In this document: positions 17,373 to 26,104 of the stretch, piece after piece
Layout: every line of letters starts with the position of its first letter
How positions within the stretch are numbered: position 1 is the stretch's first letter
Origin: Bacteroidia bacterium
GTDB lineage: Bacteria; Bacteroidota; Bacteroidia; UKL13-3
Reading direction: 5' to 3'
Length of the DNA: 54,932 bases
NCBI GenBank assembly: GCA_014376805.1
Contig: JACMQU010000112.1
Location: 1-54,932 of the forward strand
Notes under the pieces: generated by a model
What the model was told of the DNA's origin: nothing
What the model saw: the letters and a program-made list of their open reading frames with translations, nothing else
Database searches by the model: none
Translations under genes and position numbers: made by a program

Positions 17373-17403
17373 TGTATATTACCGAATAAGGCATTTGCTG
17401 ATA

Positions 17404-17433
17404 TTTACAAACCGGATGAATTGCTTATCTTTG
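17404..17433 (+). promoter_or_regulatory. Promoter of queE
   Basis: TATCTTTG (17426-17433) is an exact TAnnTTTG box, with TTTA (17404-17407) 18 bp upstream in the -33 position. Transcription would start near 17439, 17 nt before the ATG of queE. Confidence 0.6.
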
Positions 17434-17455
17434 CACTTTCATTACCGTAATATTC

Positions 17456-18079
17456 ATGCTTGCAGCATCCAATAATAACCCGCAATTTCTTCCATTAATG
17501 GAACACTTTTATACCATTCAGGGAGAAGGTTACCATAGTGGCAGGGCTGCATATTTTTTACGCCTGGGAGGTTGCGATATAGGCTGTGTATGGTGCGATG
17601 TAAAAGATAGCTGGGATGCAGCCAAACATCCACAAATAGCAGTTGAACAAATGAAACAATGGGTTGAGCAGGCCAAAGCCAAAATGGTTGTTATTACAGG
17701 TGGAGAACCATGTATGCATAACCTGGAGCTTTTAACACAAACCCTTAAACAGGCAGGTATAGAAACCAATATAGAAACATCAGGAGCTTATCCGTTAACC
17801 GGGTTCTGGACATGGGTATGTGTATCTCCTAAAAAATTTAAGTCACCCTTACCAGAGGTACTTGCAAAAGCCGGCGAATTAAAGATTGTGGTGTTTAACA
17901 AAAGCGATTTTGCCTGGGCAGAACAACAGGCTGTACATGTAAATTCAACTTGTAAATTATACCTGCAACCTGAGTGGGATCAGAAAAACAAGATCTTACC
18001 TTTAATTATTGATTATGTTAAAGAACACCCGCAATGGATGATTAGTTTGCAAACGCATAAGTATTTGAATATTCCGTAA
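17456..18079 (+). CDS. queE: 7-carboxy-7-deazaguanine synthase
   Basis: Radical SAM enzyme that converts 6-carboxy-tetrahydropterin to 7-carboxy-7-deazaguanine on the path to queuosine. Its 207 residues include the iron-sulfur cluster motif C40-x3-C44-x2-C47 (CDIGCVWC), TIQGEGYHSGRAAYFLRLGG before it, and ITGGEP at 80-85 for SAM binding. The C-terminus (LQPEWDQKN and SLQTHKYLNIP) matches the Bacteroidota/QueE form. The short length is normal for this family. It pairs functionally with tgt at 23346, which inserts the later intermediate into tRNA. It is cytoplasmic. Confidence 0.95.
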   Translation: MLAASNNNPQFLPLMEHFYTIQGEGYHSGRAAYFLRLGGCDIGCVWCDVKDSWDAAKHPQIAVEQMKQWVEQAKAKMVVITGGEPCMHNLELLTQTLKQAGIETNIETSGAYPLTGFWTWVCVSPKKFKSPLPEVLAKAGELKIVVFNKSDFAWAEQQAVHVNSTCKLYLQPEWDQKNKILPLIIDYVKEHPQWMISLQTHKYLNIP

Positions 18080-18104
18080 AAACATTGTGTTTCTGTGTAA
18101 GACT

Positions 18105-19088
18105 TTACTCCTTTAATATTTTAAAAGTAAGGGATTTGTTTTCAATCTGAATACTTAACAGATAAATACCGGCATACAACGCTTCGGCATTTATAGAATT
18201 AACAGACAAGTGCTTTCCGCGCATTAATACCTCTCCCAACATATTTGATATGGAATAAGAATAGGGAACGGTAATTCCGTCTAAAAATATAGTTCCCTGC
18301 ACAGGGTTAGGGCCAACTGATACTGTTGTTAAATTATTTTCAATAATTCCGGTAAAAAAAAGTGGAGAACCATAGCTTGTTACAAATTCAACCGAACATT
18401 TAAAATCTACCTTGAATTTCCAATATCTTCTATTAATACATCCTGCCATACAATCTCCCCAGCCATAGGAGTAAATTAATTCAACGTGATCGTTATAAAC
18501 AGAATCTATAATATTATTACCGTCACAACAAAATCCATCGGGATCCGCATAGCGAACACCGGTAACCAATTTAAATAAATTAGCTATTGGTTGAAGATTA
18601 TAATTGCTATCTGATTTAAATGTTACCGTTTTAAAATTATCAGAAGATGTTGGGTAAAATGAACGAAGCTTTAATCCATAATCAGCCATTAGGTTATCAA
18701 TGATTAAATTTCCTGTAGGTATAATTCTTAATTTTAGTTGTTGCATCCAGTTCAGATTTGAATCAGCAACTACATATAAATCATTCATTACTATATCAGG
18801 GAAAGTATGAATATTAAAAATGTTTGTAACAGTATCTCTGGCCGCTAATGTTTTTGCATTAAAAACAGCTATTAAAGCTTTTAATACAATGCTGGAAAAT
18901 TCTGCAGGAATTTTAATACTATCCATATAAGACAAATGATTCCGGTAAATTTTTCCTAAAACCATGCGGTCGGCATCGCCTTTATATTTTATCAAAATAC
19001 TATCAGGTGCTGTACAGGAAGAAGGAACAAATTGTGCATTGGCAACTTGTGTTACCAGAACAAAATAAAACAGAAATATCTTTTTCAT
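18105..19088 (-). CDS. Secreted protein with T9SS type A sorting domain
   Basis: A 327-residue exported protein of unknown function. The signal peptide is MKKIFLFYFVLVTQVANA, with cleavage before QFV. The body has several Cys pairs (DGFCCDG, GDCMAGC), which suits an extracellular protein. Residues of about 255-327 form a type A sorting domain: VSVGPNPVQGTIFLDGI, then YSISNMLGEVLMRGKHL, and at the end LYAGIYLLSIQIENKS. The gene is convergent with queE, 25 bp apart, and stands alone. It is a client of the T9SS whose PorT component is encoded at 24519. Confidence 0.85.
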   Translation of the reverse strand: MKKIFLFYFVLVTQVANAQFVPSSCTAPDSILIKYKGDADRMVLGKIYRNHLSYMDSIKIPAEFSSIVLKALIAVFNAKTLAARDTVTNIFNIHTFPDIVMNDLYVVADSNLNWMQQLKLRIIPTGNLIIDNLMADYGLKLRSFYPTSSDNFKTVTFKSDSNYNLQPIANLFKLVTGVRYADPDGFCCDGNNIIDSVYNDHVELIYSYGWGDCMAGCINRRYWKFKVDFKCSVEFVTSYGSPLFFTGIIENNLTTVSVGPNPVQGTIFLDGITVPYSYSISNMLGEVLMRGKHLSVNSINAEALYAGIYLLSIQIENKSLTFKILKE

Positions 19089-19186
19089 AAATATTGATAA
19101 AACTAATTATTAATTGATAAAAAGCGGGAATATATAATTATTTATTATTTGACCTATTACATGTAACGTTACAATTAATTTTTGAA

Positions 19187-19390
19187 TTATATCGCGCTAC
19201 CTTTCTTAATTTTTATTGCCGGGCCTCCTTCTAAGAATAATGGTTTCACTCTTTTTAGAAAGGCAAAATCATTTCCATATAACAGGCTCAAAACCACCTT
19301 CACAATAAATCCTATAACTGTGTAAGCTTCCCAGTGAGGGCGCATTGCACGGTATTCAGAGGTAACTTGATAGTCTGTTTTTTGTTTAGA
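19187..19390 (-). pseudogene. In-frame 67-codon extension after the methyltransferase stop
   Basis: Directly after TAA (19393-19391), in the same frame, the minus strand reads SKQKTDYQVTSEYRAMRPHW, then EAYTVIGFIVKVVLSLLYGN, then DFAFLKRVKPLFLEGGPAIK and IKKGSAI, then TAA. The amino-acid composition is protein-like and contains a hydrophobic helix. It could be the lost C-terminus of the methyltransferase, or a separate 52-residue ORF from the ATG at about 19345. No family is recognised. Confidence 0.45.
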
Positions 19391-20143
19391 TTATTCCTTT
19401 ACCGCATAAACAACCATTTGTGGTGTTCCCTGTGAAGGTACAAGCATTATTTCCTTAAGTGTAACATTTATAAAACCTGCTAATTTCACTCGGTCACAGA
19501 TATCATTTAAGGAATGTCTGTAAAAAACCGGTGCCGATTTTGCGCCTCCTAATCTGCTATCATGGTATTCGGGTTCACCAGAAAATACAACTTCATCATT
19601 TATAACAGAAGCAATCTGCACTGTTTTTTCAATATCATATAAGGGTACTGCGAAAATATAAGCACCTCCTTTTCTCAGTACCCTGTAGCATTCTGCGTAA
19701 CCCTTCCTATCATCGGGAACATGTTCAAATACCTGGTTTGAAGTAACCATATCAAAGGAATTGTTGTTGAAAGTTAGATGCTGCACATCTTCATTTAAAA
19801 TGCCATTAACAGTTTCACCGAATTTTTTACCTGGAAAGTATTCGCTAAAAACAAGGTTTTTGAAATGCCGTTTTAAAAAATCTAAGGTAGATCCATAAGA
19901 TGATAATTCGTATACATGTTTACTGTAATCGTTATTTACATGGGCTTTTATTACCGGAATTAAAGCGAGGTTGGTAATATTTGCCTTACATGTTAAGCAC
20001 CTTGTTAGAAAAGGATTATTTTTTAAAGATATAAAATAACTTTTGCCGCACAAAGGACATTCGCCTCGTGATATTTTCCATTTATAAAACGGATCAGCCC
20101 AAGATAAATAACGGATAATAGAAGAAATCCTTTTAAACTGCAT
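19391..20143 (-). CDS. Class I SAM-dependent methyltransferase with zinc-ribbon-like N-terminus
   Basis: A 250-residue cytoplasmic enzyme. The N-terminus carries two Cys pairs (CPLCG at about 29-33 and CLTC at about 49-52) like a zinc ribbon. The methyltransferase core of type 11 follows: EYFPGKKFGETVNG, DMVTSNQVFEHVPDDRKGYA, then VLRKGGAYIFAVPLYD. The acceptor is unknown; similar proteins methylate sugars or lipids in envelope pathways. The frame is notable after the TAA at 19391: it remains protein-like for 67 more codons to 19187. The annotated protein may therefore be truncated by a nonsense mutation. Confidence 0.82.
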   Translation of the reverse strand: MQFKRISSIIRYLSWADPFYKWKISRGECPLCGKSYFISLKNNPFLTRCLTCKANITNLALIPVIKAHVNNDYSKHVYELSSYGSTLDFLKRHFKNLVFSEYFPGKKFGETVNGILNEDVQHLTFNNNSFDMVTSNQVFEHVPDDRKGYAECYRVLRKGGAYIFAVPLYDIEKTVQIASVINDEVVFSGEPEYHDSRLGGAKSAPVFYRHSLNDICDRVKLAGFINVTLKEIMLVPSQGTPQMVVYAVKE

Positions 20144-20620
20144 TTTTATTTTTAGTTAGTTTGTAAGATTAAAATATATTTTAAAAAAAAACAAACTTTG
20201 TTACAGCAGGAAAAAAAAAAAGGCTATTGTATCCTCGATCCTTAAAGGCATAGATGAAGATGTAAATTTCAGAAATTTTTATCTGAGCCATCATATTAAA
20301 AGCCTTTTTCAGTACATTTTATTTACTCCGTTTTGTATTTCAGTAAAGATTTAATAGAAGAAAATAAACGCTTTTCATATAATAAATTTTACCAAATAGA
20401 ATATAGTTAACTAATTACTTTATCATGTTTGTTAACATAATATTTAAGCAGGCTGATAAACATGAATTTGCAAAAAGAGCACGCCTGTTTTTGAATTGAA
20501 ACAGGCAAAAGAATACTTTACATTTATAACAACACAGACAAGCATAAATTTGAGAAGAAAGTAAACGTTTTTATTATACAACAAAAATTAATATGTTGCG
20601 CACCTATTAATAAAATCAAT
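20144..20620. other. Intergenic stretch, nothing firm
   Basis: About 480 bp of AT-rich sequence between the divergent methyltransferase and beta-barrel genes. It should hold both promoters. A CATGTTT...AAACATG imperfect palindrome lies near 20424-20464. No ORF or RNA gene is supported. Confidence 0.5.
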
Positions 20621-21199
20621 ATGAAAAAACCCTTATTTAAAATTGCCCTACTGGCTTTCGCTACCCTTTTTGCTGGTGTTGTAAAATCTCAGGTTTCATT
20701 TAATCATTCATTAGGTGTAAGTACCTATTTTGCGTTAAGCACCAATGCTACTGCCAGCGGTTATGGTATTATGTACTCTCCAAGATTAAATTTTCTTGAG
20801 TTAGCAGATGAAACAACTCTTTCAGTTGGAACCCATCTTGGATTGGGCTTTTCAGGTTCTGCAAACTCCCAGTCGGGCTCATCCGGAAGTTTTTTATTAG
20901 ATGCCCCTTTAATGGTAGAATTAAACTTTGGGCAAGCTGCAAATCCAGATGCAAGCTCATCTTTTGGTGGATTTGGTGGAATAGGTTATGGTTTTAATGC
21001 GATGGCTCAATCAAGCAATACTGCCTTCGGAAATTCATCAAGTACATTCAGTGCAAGTGGTATTGTTTTCAATGGTGGTTTGAGAGCTGTAATCAGAGAT
21101 CGTTCAGTTGGTGCCAGAGTTTCTTATATGTTAAATATGACAAGTGGTGGTGCTAATGTTATTGGTATAGGCGTGTTTTATACTTTTGGAATGAATTAA
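20621..21199 (+). CDS. Outer-membrane beta-barrel protein
   Basis: A 192-residue protein of the small OmpA-like barrel/porin group. The signal peptide is MKKPLFKIALLAFATLFAGV with cleavage near KSQ. The mature part is rich in Gly, Ser and Asn and shows alternating hydrophobic strands, such as YGIMYSPRLNFLELADETTL, FGGFGGIGYGFNAMAQ and VGARVSYMLNMTSGG. It ends in VIGIGVFYTFGMN, near a typical barrel C-terminus with a final aromatic residue. The function is unknown. A strong intrinsic terminator follows at 21214. Confidence 0.8.
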   Translation: MKKPLFKIALLAFATLFAGVVKSQVSFNHSLGVSTYFALSTNATASGYGIMYSPRLNFLELADETTLSVGTHLGLGFSGSANSQSGSSGSFLLDAPLMVELNFGQAANPDASSSFGGFGGIGYGFNAMAQSSNTAFGNSSSTFSASGIVFNGGLRAVIRDRSVGARVSYMLNMTSGGANVIGIGVFYTFGMN

Positions 21200-21213
21200 T
21201 TTTTTTTAATTAT

Positions 21214-21250
21214 AAAAACCGGGATATCTTAAATGCATCCCGGTTTTTTT
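21214..21250 (+). terminator. Rho-independent terminator
   Basis: AAAAACCGGGAT (21214-21225) pairs with ATCCCGGTTTTT (21237-21248) around an 11-nt loop and is followed by further T. It lies 15 nt after the beta-barrel gene's stop and before the convergent transporter gene. Confidence 0.9.
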
Positions 21251-21284
21251 GTGCCTATTAAAATAACCTCATTCTGAAAAGAGA

Positions 21285-22115
21285 CTATAATTCCGGATTG
21301 AACTTTCTCTTAAAAAACGGATAGGTAAAAACTGCCATCAGCAGCAGCGATGCACCTGCATAAAATCCGCCACTCATCATTTCACTTTCACCAAAAATAA
21401 GCAATGAAAAAACCACCCCATAAATGGGTTCAAGATTATTGGTTATGATTACTGTTAAAGGATCTATTCTGCGTAAGATCTGCACACTTAATGTAAATGC
21501 CAGTGTTGTACAAAACAAACCTAAGATGATTAAATAAATAAGGTCGTTGCTTCCGGGAAACGGAATTTTAAAAAAATTTCCCTGATATATCTGAATGATT
21601 GATATTGTTAAAAGGGCTCCACTAAATTCATAAAATGTAATTTTACCCGCATCATGTTTTTTTATGAGTTTGCCATTATATATGCCAAACATAGCACCTG
21701 TAAGTGCGGCTAAAACACCGAATAAAATACCCATAGCATAAAATTTTTCAAATTGTAAAATCACCAAAATCCCTGCCGCTATAATTACTCCATATAAAAC
21801 ATCTCCCCAAAAAAAATTCTTTTTGAGCATAATAGGTTGCATAATACTGGCAAACAAAGTAATGGTGCTAAAGCCTGCCAGCGCAATAGATACATTGGCA
21901 ACTTTTATGGCATGGTAAAAAAAGAACCAGTGCAACCCTACTATAGCGCCCCAGCCCAGCAAATAAAAAACATCTTTTAAGGAGCATTTTAATGAAATGC
22001 CTTTATAACGGATATACAAAAACAAACTTAAAGAGGATATCACCAACCTCCACCATACCAGATCAAGCGCTTTTAAACTAATGAGTTTGCCTAATACAGG
22101 GGTAAAACCCCACAA
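21285..22115 (-). CDS. EamA-family (drug/metabolite) transporter
   Basis: Inner-membrane permease with two EamA repeats of five helices. From the TTG at 22115 it has 276 residues, but that start lies inside the first membrane helix. The frame extends upstream without a stop to the LptG stop. The codons before TTG read KTNPYLLLHFIILLWGFTPV, exactly the expected helix 1. The only start-like codon upstream is ATT at 22181, giving 298 residues, nearer the family length. So a rare ATT start, or a lost ATG, is likely. Later repeat motifs include GFSTITLFASIMQPIMLKKN and ITNNLEPIYGVVFSLLIFGE. The substrate is unknown. The gene follows the LptG-like gene in the same orientation. Confidence 0.85.
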   Translation of the reverse strand: MWGFTPVLGKLISLKALDLVWWRLVISSLSLFLYIRYKGISLKCSLKDVFYLLGWGAIVGLHWFFFYHAIKVANVSIALAGFSTITLFASIMQPIMLKKNFFWGDVLYGVIIAAGILVILQFEKFYAMGILFGVLAALTGAMFGIYNGKLIKKHDAGKITFYEFSGALLTISIIQIYQGNFFKIPFPGSNDLIYLIILGLFCTTLAFTLSVQILRRIDPLTVIITNNLEPIYGVVFSLLIFGESEMMSGGFYAGASLLLMAVFTYPFFKRKFNPEL

Positions 22116-22193
22116 TAAAATAATAAAGTGAAGAAGTAGATAGGGATTTGTTTTTAGCTGTTTGATTGCAAAAATTTTAATACTGTAAGTAAC

Positions 22194-23288
22194 TTATTTA
22201 GGTGAACGTTTTAACATTACCAAAGCAATAGCAAAGAACACCAGCGATGGAATCCAAACCGCAATCAAGGGTGGAAGTACGCCCGTATTTCCCATGGTAT
22301 TAAAGATCTGAATAACCAAAAGATAAGTAAAAGTAATGATGAGCCCAACTCCTAAATGAACTCCAACACCACCCCTGCTTTTACCTGATGATACAGCAAC
22401 GGCAAGAATTGTTAATACAAAAAAAGCCACTGGTATAGCCGTTCGTTTATATAATTCAACTTTATATTTATTAACCTGCGGATTTCCTTTATTGGTTTCC
22501 TTTTTTATATAGGCATTCAACTCAGGATTTGTCATGGAAGAAACATAATTTGTTTTCACAAAAAACTCATCAGGTTTCAAATTTAAAATGGTGTCCATAC
22601 GTGCCCCCTTAGAAATTACTTCTCTGTCGTTCACAAAAAGTCTTCTAGAATATGTTTCAAAAGTCCAGCATTGTTTTTGTCTGTTCCATAATAAACGGTT
22701 AGCAAAAGTGCGTTCCACTAATTTACCATTTGCAAAACTTTCGAGGTTAAAGTTAAAGCCCGAACTATCTGCATAGTTGAACGATTCCATATGAATCATG
22801 TTTGAATCATTCAGCATATTATAAATATTATTGTTCTGCGTAACCCTTCTTTCATGAATCCAGTCATCTTCAAACTTAAGCCTGTAACGATCGCAGATGG
22901 GTAGTAACTGTGTATTTAAAATAATAAACATCACAAACAATAAGCCTGAACCAATAAGATACGGACGCAGAAACCGGCCATAACTTAACCCACTGTTTAA
23001 AATGGCTATAATCTCAGTGTTTTGGGCCAGTTTGCTGTTAAAAAACAAGGTAGATAAAAAGATGAAAACCGAACTAAAAAGCCCCATAAAATAGGGGATA
23101 AAAAATATATAATAATCAAAAATAAGTACACTTAATGGCGGTTTACGTTTAATAAAATCATCAATTTTTTCGCTGATATCAATAAAGATAGCGATTAGCG
23201 TAAATAGTAAAACAGAATAAAAAAAAGTCTGTAAATACATTTTTATAATATACCTGTCAATAATCCCTAATTTTAATTTTTCCCACAT
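22194..23288 (-). CDS. LptF/LptG family permease (short form)
   Basis: Inner-membrane LPS transport permease, 364 residues. Its N-terminal part (IDRYIIKMYLQTFFYSVLLF at about 10-29) and the second helix (IPYFMGLFSSVFIFLSTLFF) are typical of YjgP/YjgQ. A periplasmic jellyroll domain of about 160 residues follows (HERRVTQNNNIYNMLNDSN), then three C-terminal helices from about 280 (TAIPVAFFVLTILAVAVSSG). It is co-oriented with tgt, with a hairpin between them, and with the EamA gene. The tgt-lptG order is common in Bacteroidota. It probably works with the homologue at 7725 as the F and G pair; this is inference. Confidence 0.92.
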   Translation of the reverse strand: MWEKLKLGIIDRYIIKMYLQTFFYSVLLFTLIAIFIDISEKIDDFIKRKPPLSVLIFDYYIFFIPYFMGLFSSVFIFLSTLFFNSKLAQNTEIIAILNSGLSYGRFLRPYLIGSGLLFVMFIILNTQLLPICDRYRLKFEDDWIHERRVTQNNNIYNMLNDSNMIHMESFNYADSSGFNFNLESFANGKLVERTFANRLLWNRQKQCWTFETYSRRLFVNDREVISKGARMDTILNLKPDEFFVKTNYVSSMTNPELNAYIKKETNKGNPQVNKYKVELYKRTAIPVAFFVLTILAVAVSSGKSRGGVGVHLGVGLIITFTYLLVIQIFNTMGNTGVLPPLIAVWIPSLVFFAIALVMLKRSPK

Positions 23289-23302
23289 AATTTTAAGCTG
23301 TT

Positions 23303-23339
23303 AAACCCGGCACTGTGAAGCAAAAAACTGCCCGGGTTT
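23303..23339 (-). terminator. Hairpin between tgt and the LptG-like gene
   Basis: AAACCCGGCA (23303-23312) pairs with TGCCCGGGTTT (23329-23339), with one bulged base, around a 16-nt A-rich loop. It could be an attenuator or an mRNA-stability element in the operon. No long T tract follows on the minus strand, so full termination is unlikely. Confidence 0.5.
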
Positions 23340-23345
23340 CCTTAA

Positions 23346-24464
23346 TTATAATTTATTCATCAATACAGGCAAGATATTCTTTTTCCATTGGATAAAGTCA
23401 CCGGCAACAATATGTTTTCGGGCCTCACCTGCAAGCCACATATAAAAGCTCAGGTTCTGTGTACTAGCAATAGTAGCACCTAACATTTCATTACATTTAA
23501 TCAGATGTTTTAGATAAGCTTTCGAATATTCGGGTGTAAACACATCGTCTACCGGCGTATAATCAAATTTCCATTTTTCATTTTTAATATTGATGATCCC
23601 TTTTGAAGTAAAAATAAAACCATGTCTTGCATTTCGGGTAGGCATCACACAATCAAACATATCTACGCCTAAGGCAATACATTCAAGTATATTGGCAGGA
23701 GTGCCAACACCCATTAAATAGCGGGGTTTGTTGAGTGGCAGAATATCACATACGAGTTCAGTCATTTCATACATTTGTTCTACAGGTTCACCTACACTTA
23801 AACCACCTATTGCATTACCCGGCATATCCTGGCTAGCAATAAACTGTGCAGAGGCAATGCGCAGATCTTTGTAAATGCTACCCTGCACTATGGGAAATAG
23901 ATTTTGTTCTACGCCATATAATGGTTCAGTTTCATTAAAACGTTTAACACAACGCTGCAACCAGCGGTGTGTTAATAACATAGAATCATGTGCATATTTA
24001 TGATCACAAGGATATGGTGGGCACTCATCAAAAGCCATAAAAATATCTGCACCAATAGTTCGTTGAATATCTGTTGCTATTTCAGGGGAAAAAAATATTT
24101 TTGAACCATCCAGATGAGAGCGGAAAAATACACCTTCTTCTTTTATCTTTCTGATGGCACTTAAACTAAATACCTGGTAACCTCCACTATCCGTGAGCAT
24201 TGGTTTTTGCCAGTTAATAAATTTATGGATTCCGCCTGCTTTACTAATAACTTCGAGACCGGGTCTTAAAAAGATATGATACGTATTGGCTAAAATAATC
24301 TGTGCTTTGATCCTATCGGCAAGCACAGCCTGAGGCACAGATTTAACCGAACCTTGGGTGCCAACGGGCATAAATATTGGTGTATTAATTACACCACGGC
24401 CTGTTTCAATTATACCGGCACGTGCTTTTGAACCGGTGTCTTTATGTGAGATATTAAATTTCAT
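23346..24464 (-). CDS. tgt: tRNA-guanine(34) transglycosylase
   Basis: Exchanges G34 of tRNAs with GUN anticodons for preQ1, the last shared step of queuosine synthesis. Its 372 residues show the TIM-barrel family pattern: PIFMPVGTQGSVKSV, ANTYHIFLRPGLEVI, LTDSGGYQVFSLS with Asp92, FMAFDECPPYPCDH, then PRYLMGVGTPANILECIALG and GVDMFDCVMPTRNARHG with the nucleophilic Asp. The zinc motif CxCxxC before the last helices is not visible (the region reads DDVFTPEYSKAYLKHLI). From memory, Bacteroidota enzymes also deviate here. It heads an operon with the LptG-like gene. Confidence 0.95.
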   Translation of the reverse strand: MKFNISHKDTGSKARAGIIETGRGVINTPIFMPVGTQGSVKSVPQAVLADRIKAQIILANTYHIFLRPGLEVISKAGGIHKFINWQKPMLTDSGGYQVFSLSAIRKIKEEGVFFRSHLDGSKIFFSPEIATDIQRTIGADIFMAFDECPPYPCDHKYAHDSMLLTHRWLQRCVKRFNETEPLYGVEQNLFPIVQGSIYKDLRIASAQFIASQDMPGNAIGGLSVGEPVEQMYEMTELVCDILPLNKPRYLMGVGTPANILECIALGVDMFDCVMPTRNARHGFIFTSKGIINIKNEKWKFDYTPVDDVFTPEYSKAYLKHLIKCNEMLGATIASTQNLSFYMWLAGEARKHIVAGDFIQWKKNILPVLMNKL

Positions 24465-24518
24465 AAAGTATGCAAAGAAAGGGATTTAGCGTTAAGTTGA
24501 ACGGGGTTCTTTTTATGC

Positions 24519-25214
24519 TTACTCAAAATGCAGCGAAAACTGCAACAATTGCGGCGACATGCTTTGAATGGCATTGGTAAAAATAAATCCATCGCGGTGC
24601 ATGGCATTACCAAAAGTATTACAAACTTTAAGTTCCGGTGAAAATTTGAAGAACTCGAAATAGAAATCAAATCCAAATCCAAATTCATACCCATAGGTTA
24701 TAGGCACCAATGATACAATTGGATTTTGCACACCTCTGTTTTTCTTAATAGTAGAAGCAAAATCGTAACTTAATCTTCCGCCGCCGATCACATAAACCCG
24801 CATGTTTTTTCTGCGTTCAGATTTATATTTAACCAGTAAAGAAAAATCGCAATAAGCCGACTCAATTTTCACCTCCTTTTTAGAGTGTTCAAAATCATAT
24901 TCAAGGTTTCGCTGCACAAAAGAGATCACAGGAGCCATTAAACGAAGATCAAGATACTCGCCTATCCTTAGGTTGGTTATTGCGCCTAATCCTATACCCG
25001 GAAAGCTTTTAACAAGTACATTCCGCATGGTATCATTGGTAAAGAAATTTGTTTTGGTATCAATTAGCATCCTACCTGAGTTCCCTGCCAGCGTAAATCC
25101 AAAATGCAGTCGCTGCTCATCATACTGAGGCAGGTTAATTTGGGCAAGCAAATTACTCACGTTTATAAAAACGAAGCACAAACAAATTATTTGTCGGCGA
25201 TATAAAGGGAGCAA
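24519..25214 (-). CDS. porT: T9SS outer-membrane protein PorT
   Basis: Beta-barrel component or assembly factor of the type IX secretion system needed for gliding-type secretion. Its 231 residues begin with a signal peptide (RRQIICLCFVFINVSNLLA, then QIN). The mature start (NLPQYDEQRLHFGFTLAGNS) is the PorT family hallmark, followed by alternating strands such as YLDLRLMAPVISFVQRNLEY and RVYVIGGGRLSYDFASTIKK. It ends SPQLLQFSLHFE, an aromatic-rich barrel end. It overlaps the 3' end of menG by 28 bp; the menG-porT neighbourhood recurs in Bacteroidota. An ATG a few codons in is also possible as a start. Confidence 0.85.
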   Translation of the reverse strand: MLPLYRRQIICLCFVFINVSNLLAQINLPQYDEQRLHFGFTLAGNSGRMLIDTKTNFFTNDTMRNVLVKSFPGIGLGAITNLRIGEYLDLRLMAPVISFVQRNLEYDFEHSKKEVKIESAYCDFSLLVKYKSERRKNMRVYVIGGGRLSYDFASTIKKNRGVQNPIVSLVPITYGYEFGFGFDFYFEFFKFSPELKVCNTFGNAMHRDGFIFTNAIQSMSPQLLQFSLHFE

Positions 25215-25912
25215 GTTCCGAATGTTAATGGTTTTACAATGATACCTTTATAACCAGCATTTTTCAAATGCACTGCAAATGCCGGACCTTCAGGAAAATA
25301 TTTAACACTCTCCGGAAGATAGCTATAAGCATTCTTACTTTTACTAATGAGATTGCCCCATAGCGGAAGTATATAAGTAAAATAAATGTTATACACCTGT
25401 TTATAGGGAAAGCCCGATGGCTTGGAAAACTCAAGTACAACAAGCCTCCCTCCCGGTTTTAAAACACGAAACATTTCTGATAGTCCTTTATCAAGATTTT
25501 GAAAATTTCTCACACCGAAACCAACGGTTATTGCATCAAATTTATTGTTCTCAAAAGGTAAATGTTCACTGTCTCCCTTTAGCAATTGTATGGTTGTTGC
25601 TAAGCCTTTAATCGCTATTTTTTCTCTGCCAAATACAAGCATTTGTTCAGCAATGTCAATCCCGGTTATCTTATCTGGGTTCAGAATCATGGCTGCCAGC
25701 GCAAGATCAGCCGTGCCTGTGGCAACATCTAAAATTTGTTTTGGATGTATAGGTTCAAGATAAGAAATAGCTTTCTTCCTCCACCCTTTATCAATGCCCA
25801 TAGATAAGATCCGGTTCAAAAAATCGTAGCGGGGAGCAATACTGTTGAACATTTCCTCTATTTGTTCCTTTTTGCTCAGGTTAGAGGTGTAGTCTGGTTT
25901 TACTTCTTTCAT
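25187..25912 (-). CDS. ubiE: Demethylmenaquinone methyltransferase (UbiE/MenG)
   Basis: SAM-dependent C-methyltransferase that makes menaquinone from its demethyl form, acting at the inner membrane face. From the ATG at 25912 it has 241 residues. The start at 25945 adds 11 residues (MLKVQLYLQPE) that do not fit the family. The core has EEMFNSIAPRYDFLNRILSM at the start, SAM motif ILDVATGTADLALAAMIL, TVGFGVRNFQNLDKGLSEMF, then VLKPGGRLVVLEFSKPSGFP. The family signatures YDFLNRxLS and GFGVRN are both clear. Its stop overlaps porT, suggesting coupled expression. Confidence 0.94.
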   Translation of the reverse strand: MKEVKPDYTSNLSKKEQIEEMFNSIAPRYDFLNRILSMGIDKGWRKKAISYLEPIHPKQILDVATGTADLALAAMILNPDKITGIDIAEQMLVFGREKIAIKGLATTIQLLKGDSEHLPFENNKFDAITVGFGVRNFQNLDKGLSEMFRVLKPGGRLVVLEFSKPSGFPYKQVYNIYFTYILPLWGNLISKSKNAYSYLPESVKYFPEGPAFAVHLKNAGYKGIIVKPLTFGTCSLYIADK

Positions 25913-26092
25913 TTCGGGCTGTAAATATAACTGCACTTTCAGCATAAAAAAACATTATCCCTAAATCTTACCTATTGAATCTTAACCCTCTTTAAAAATA
26001 TTACCCTACGGTAAATTAAAAAGTCATTCTTTTTTAGTCTTCACGGTACATCCAATGTTGCCAGGTTTTAGGTGAAGTAGTAAAATTAGCCT

Positions 26093-26100
26093 TACCTTTG
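26093..26100 (+). promoter_or_regulatory. Start-proximal TAnnTTTG promoter box of engB
   Basis: TACCTTTG ends 5 bp before the ATG at 26105. A T-rich TTTA (26067-26070) is 22 bp upstream. With the usual spacing the transcript would begin at or next to the ATG, giving a leaderless or very short leader mRNA. Confidence 0.5.
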
Positions 26101-26104
26101 GGGC

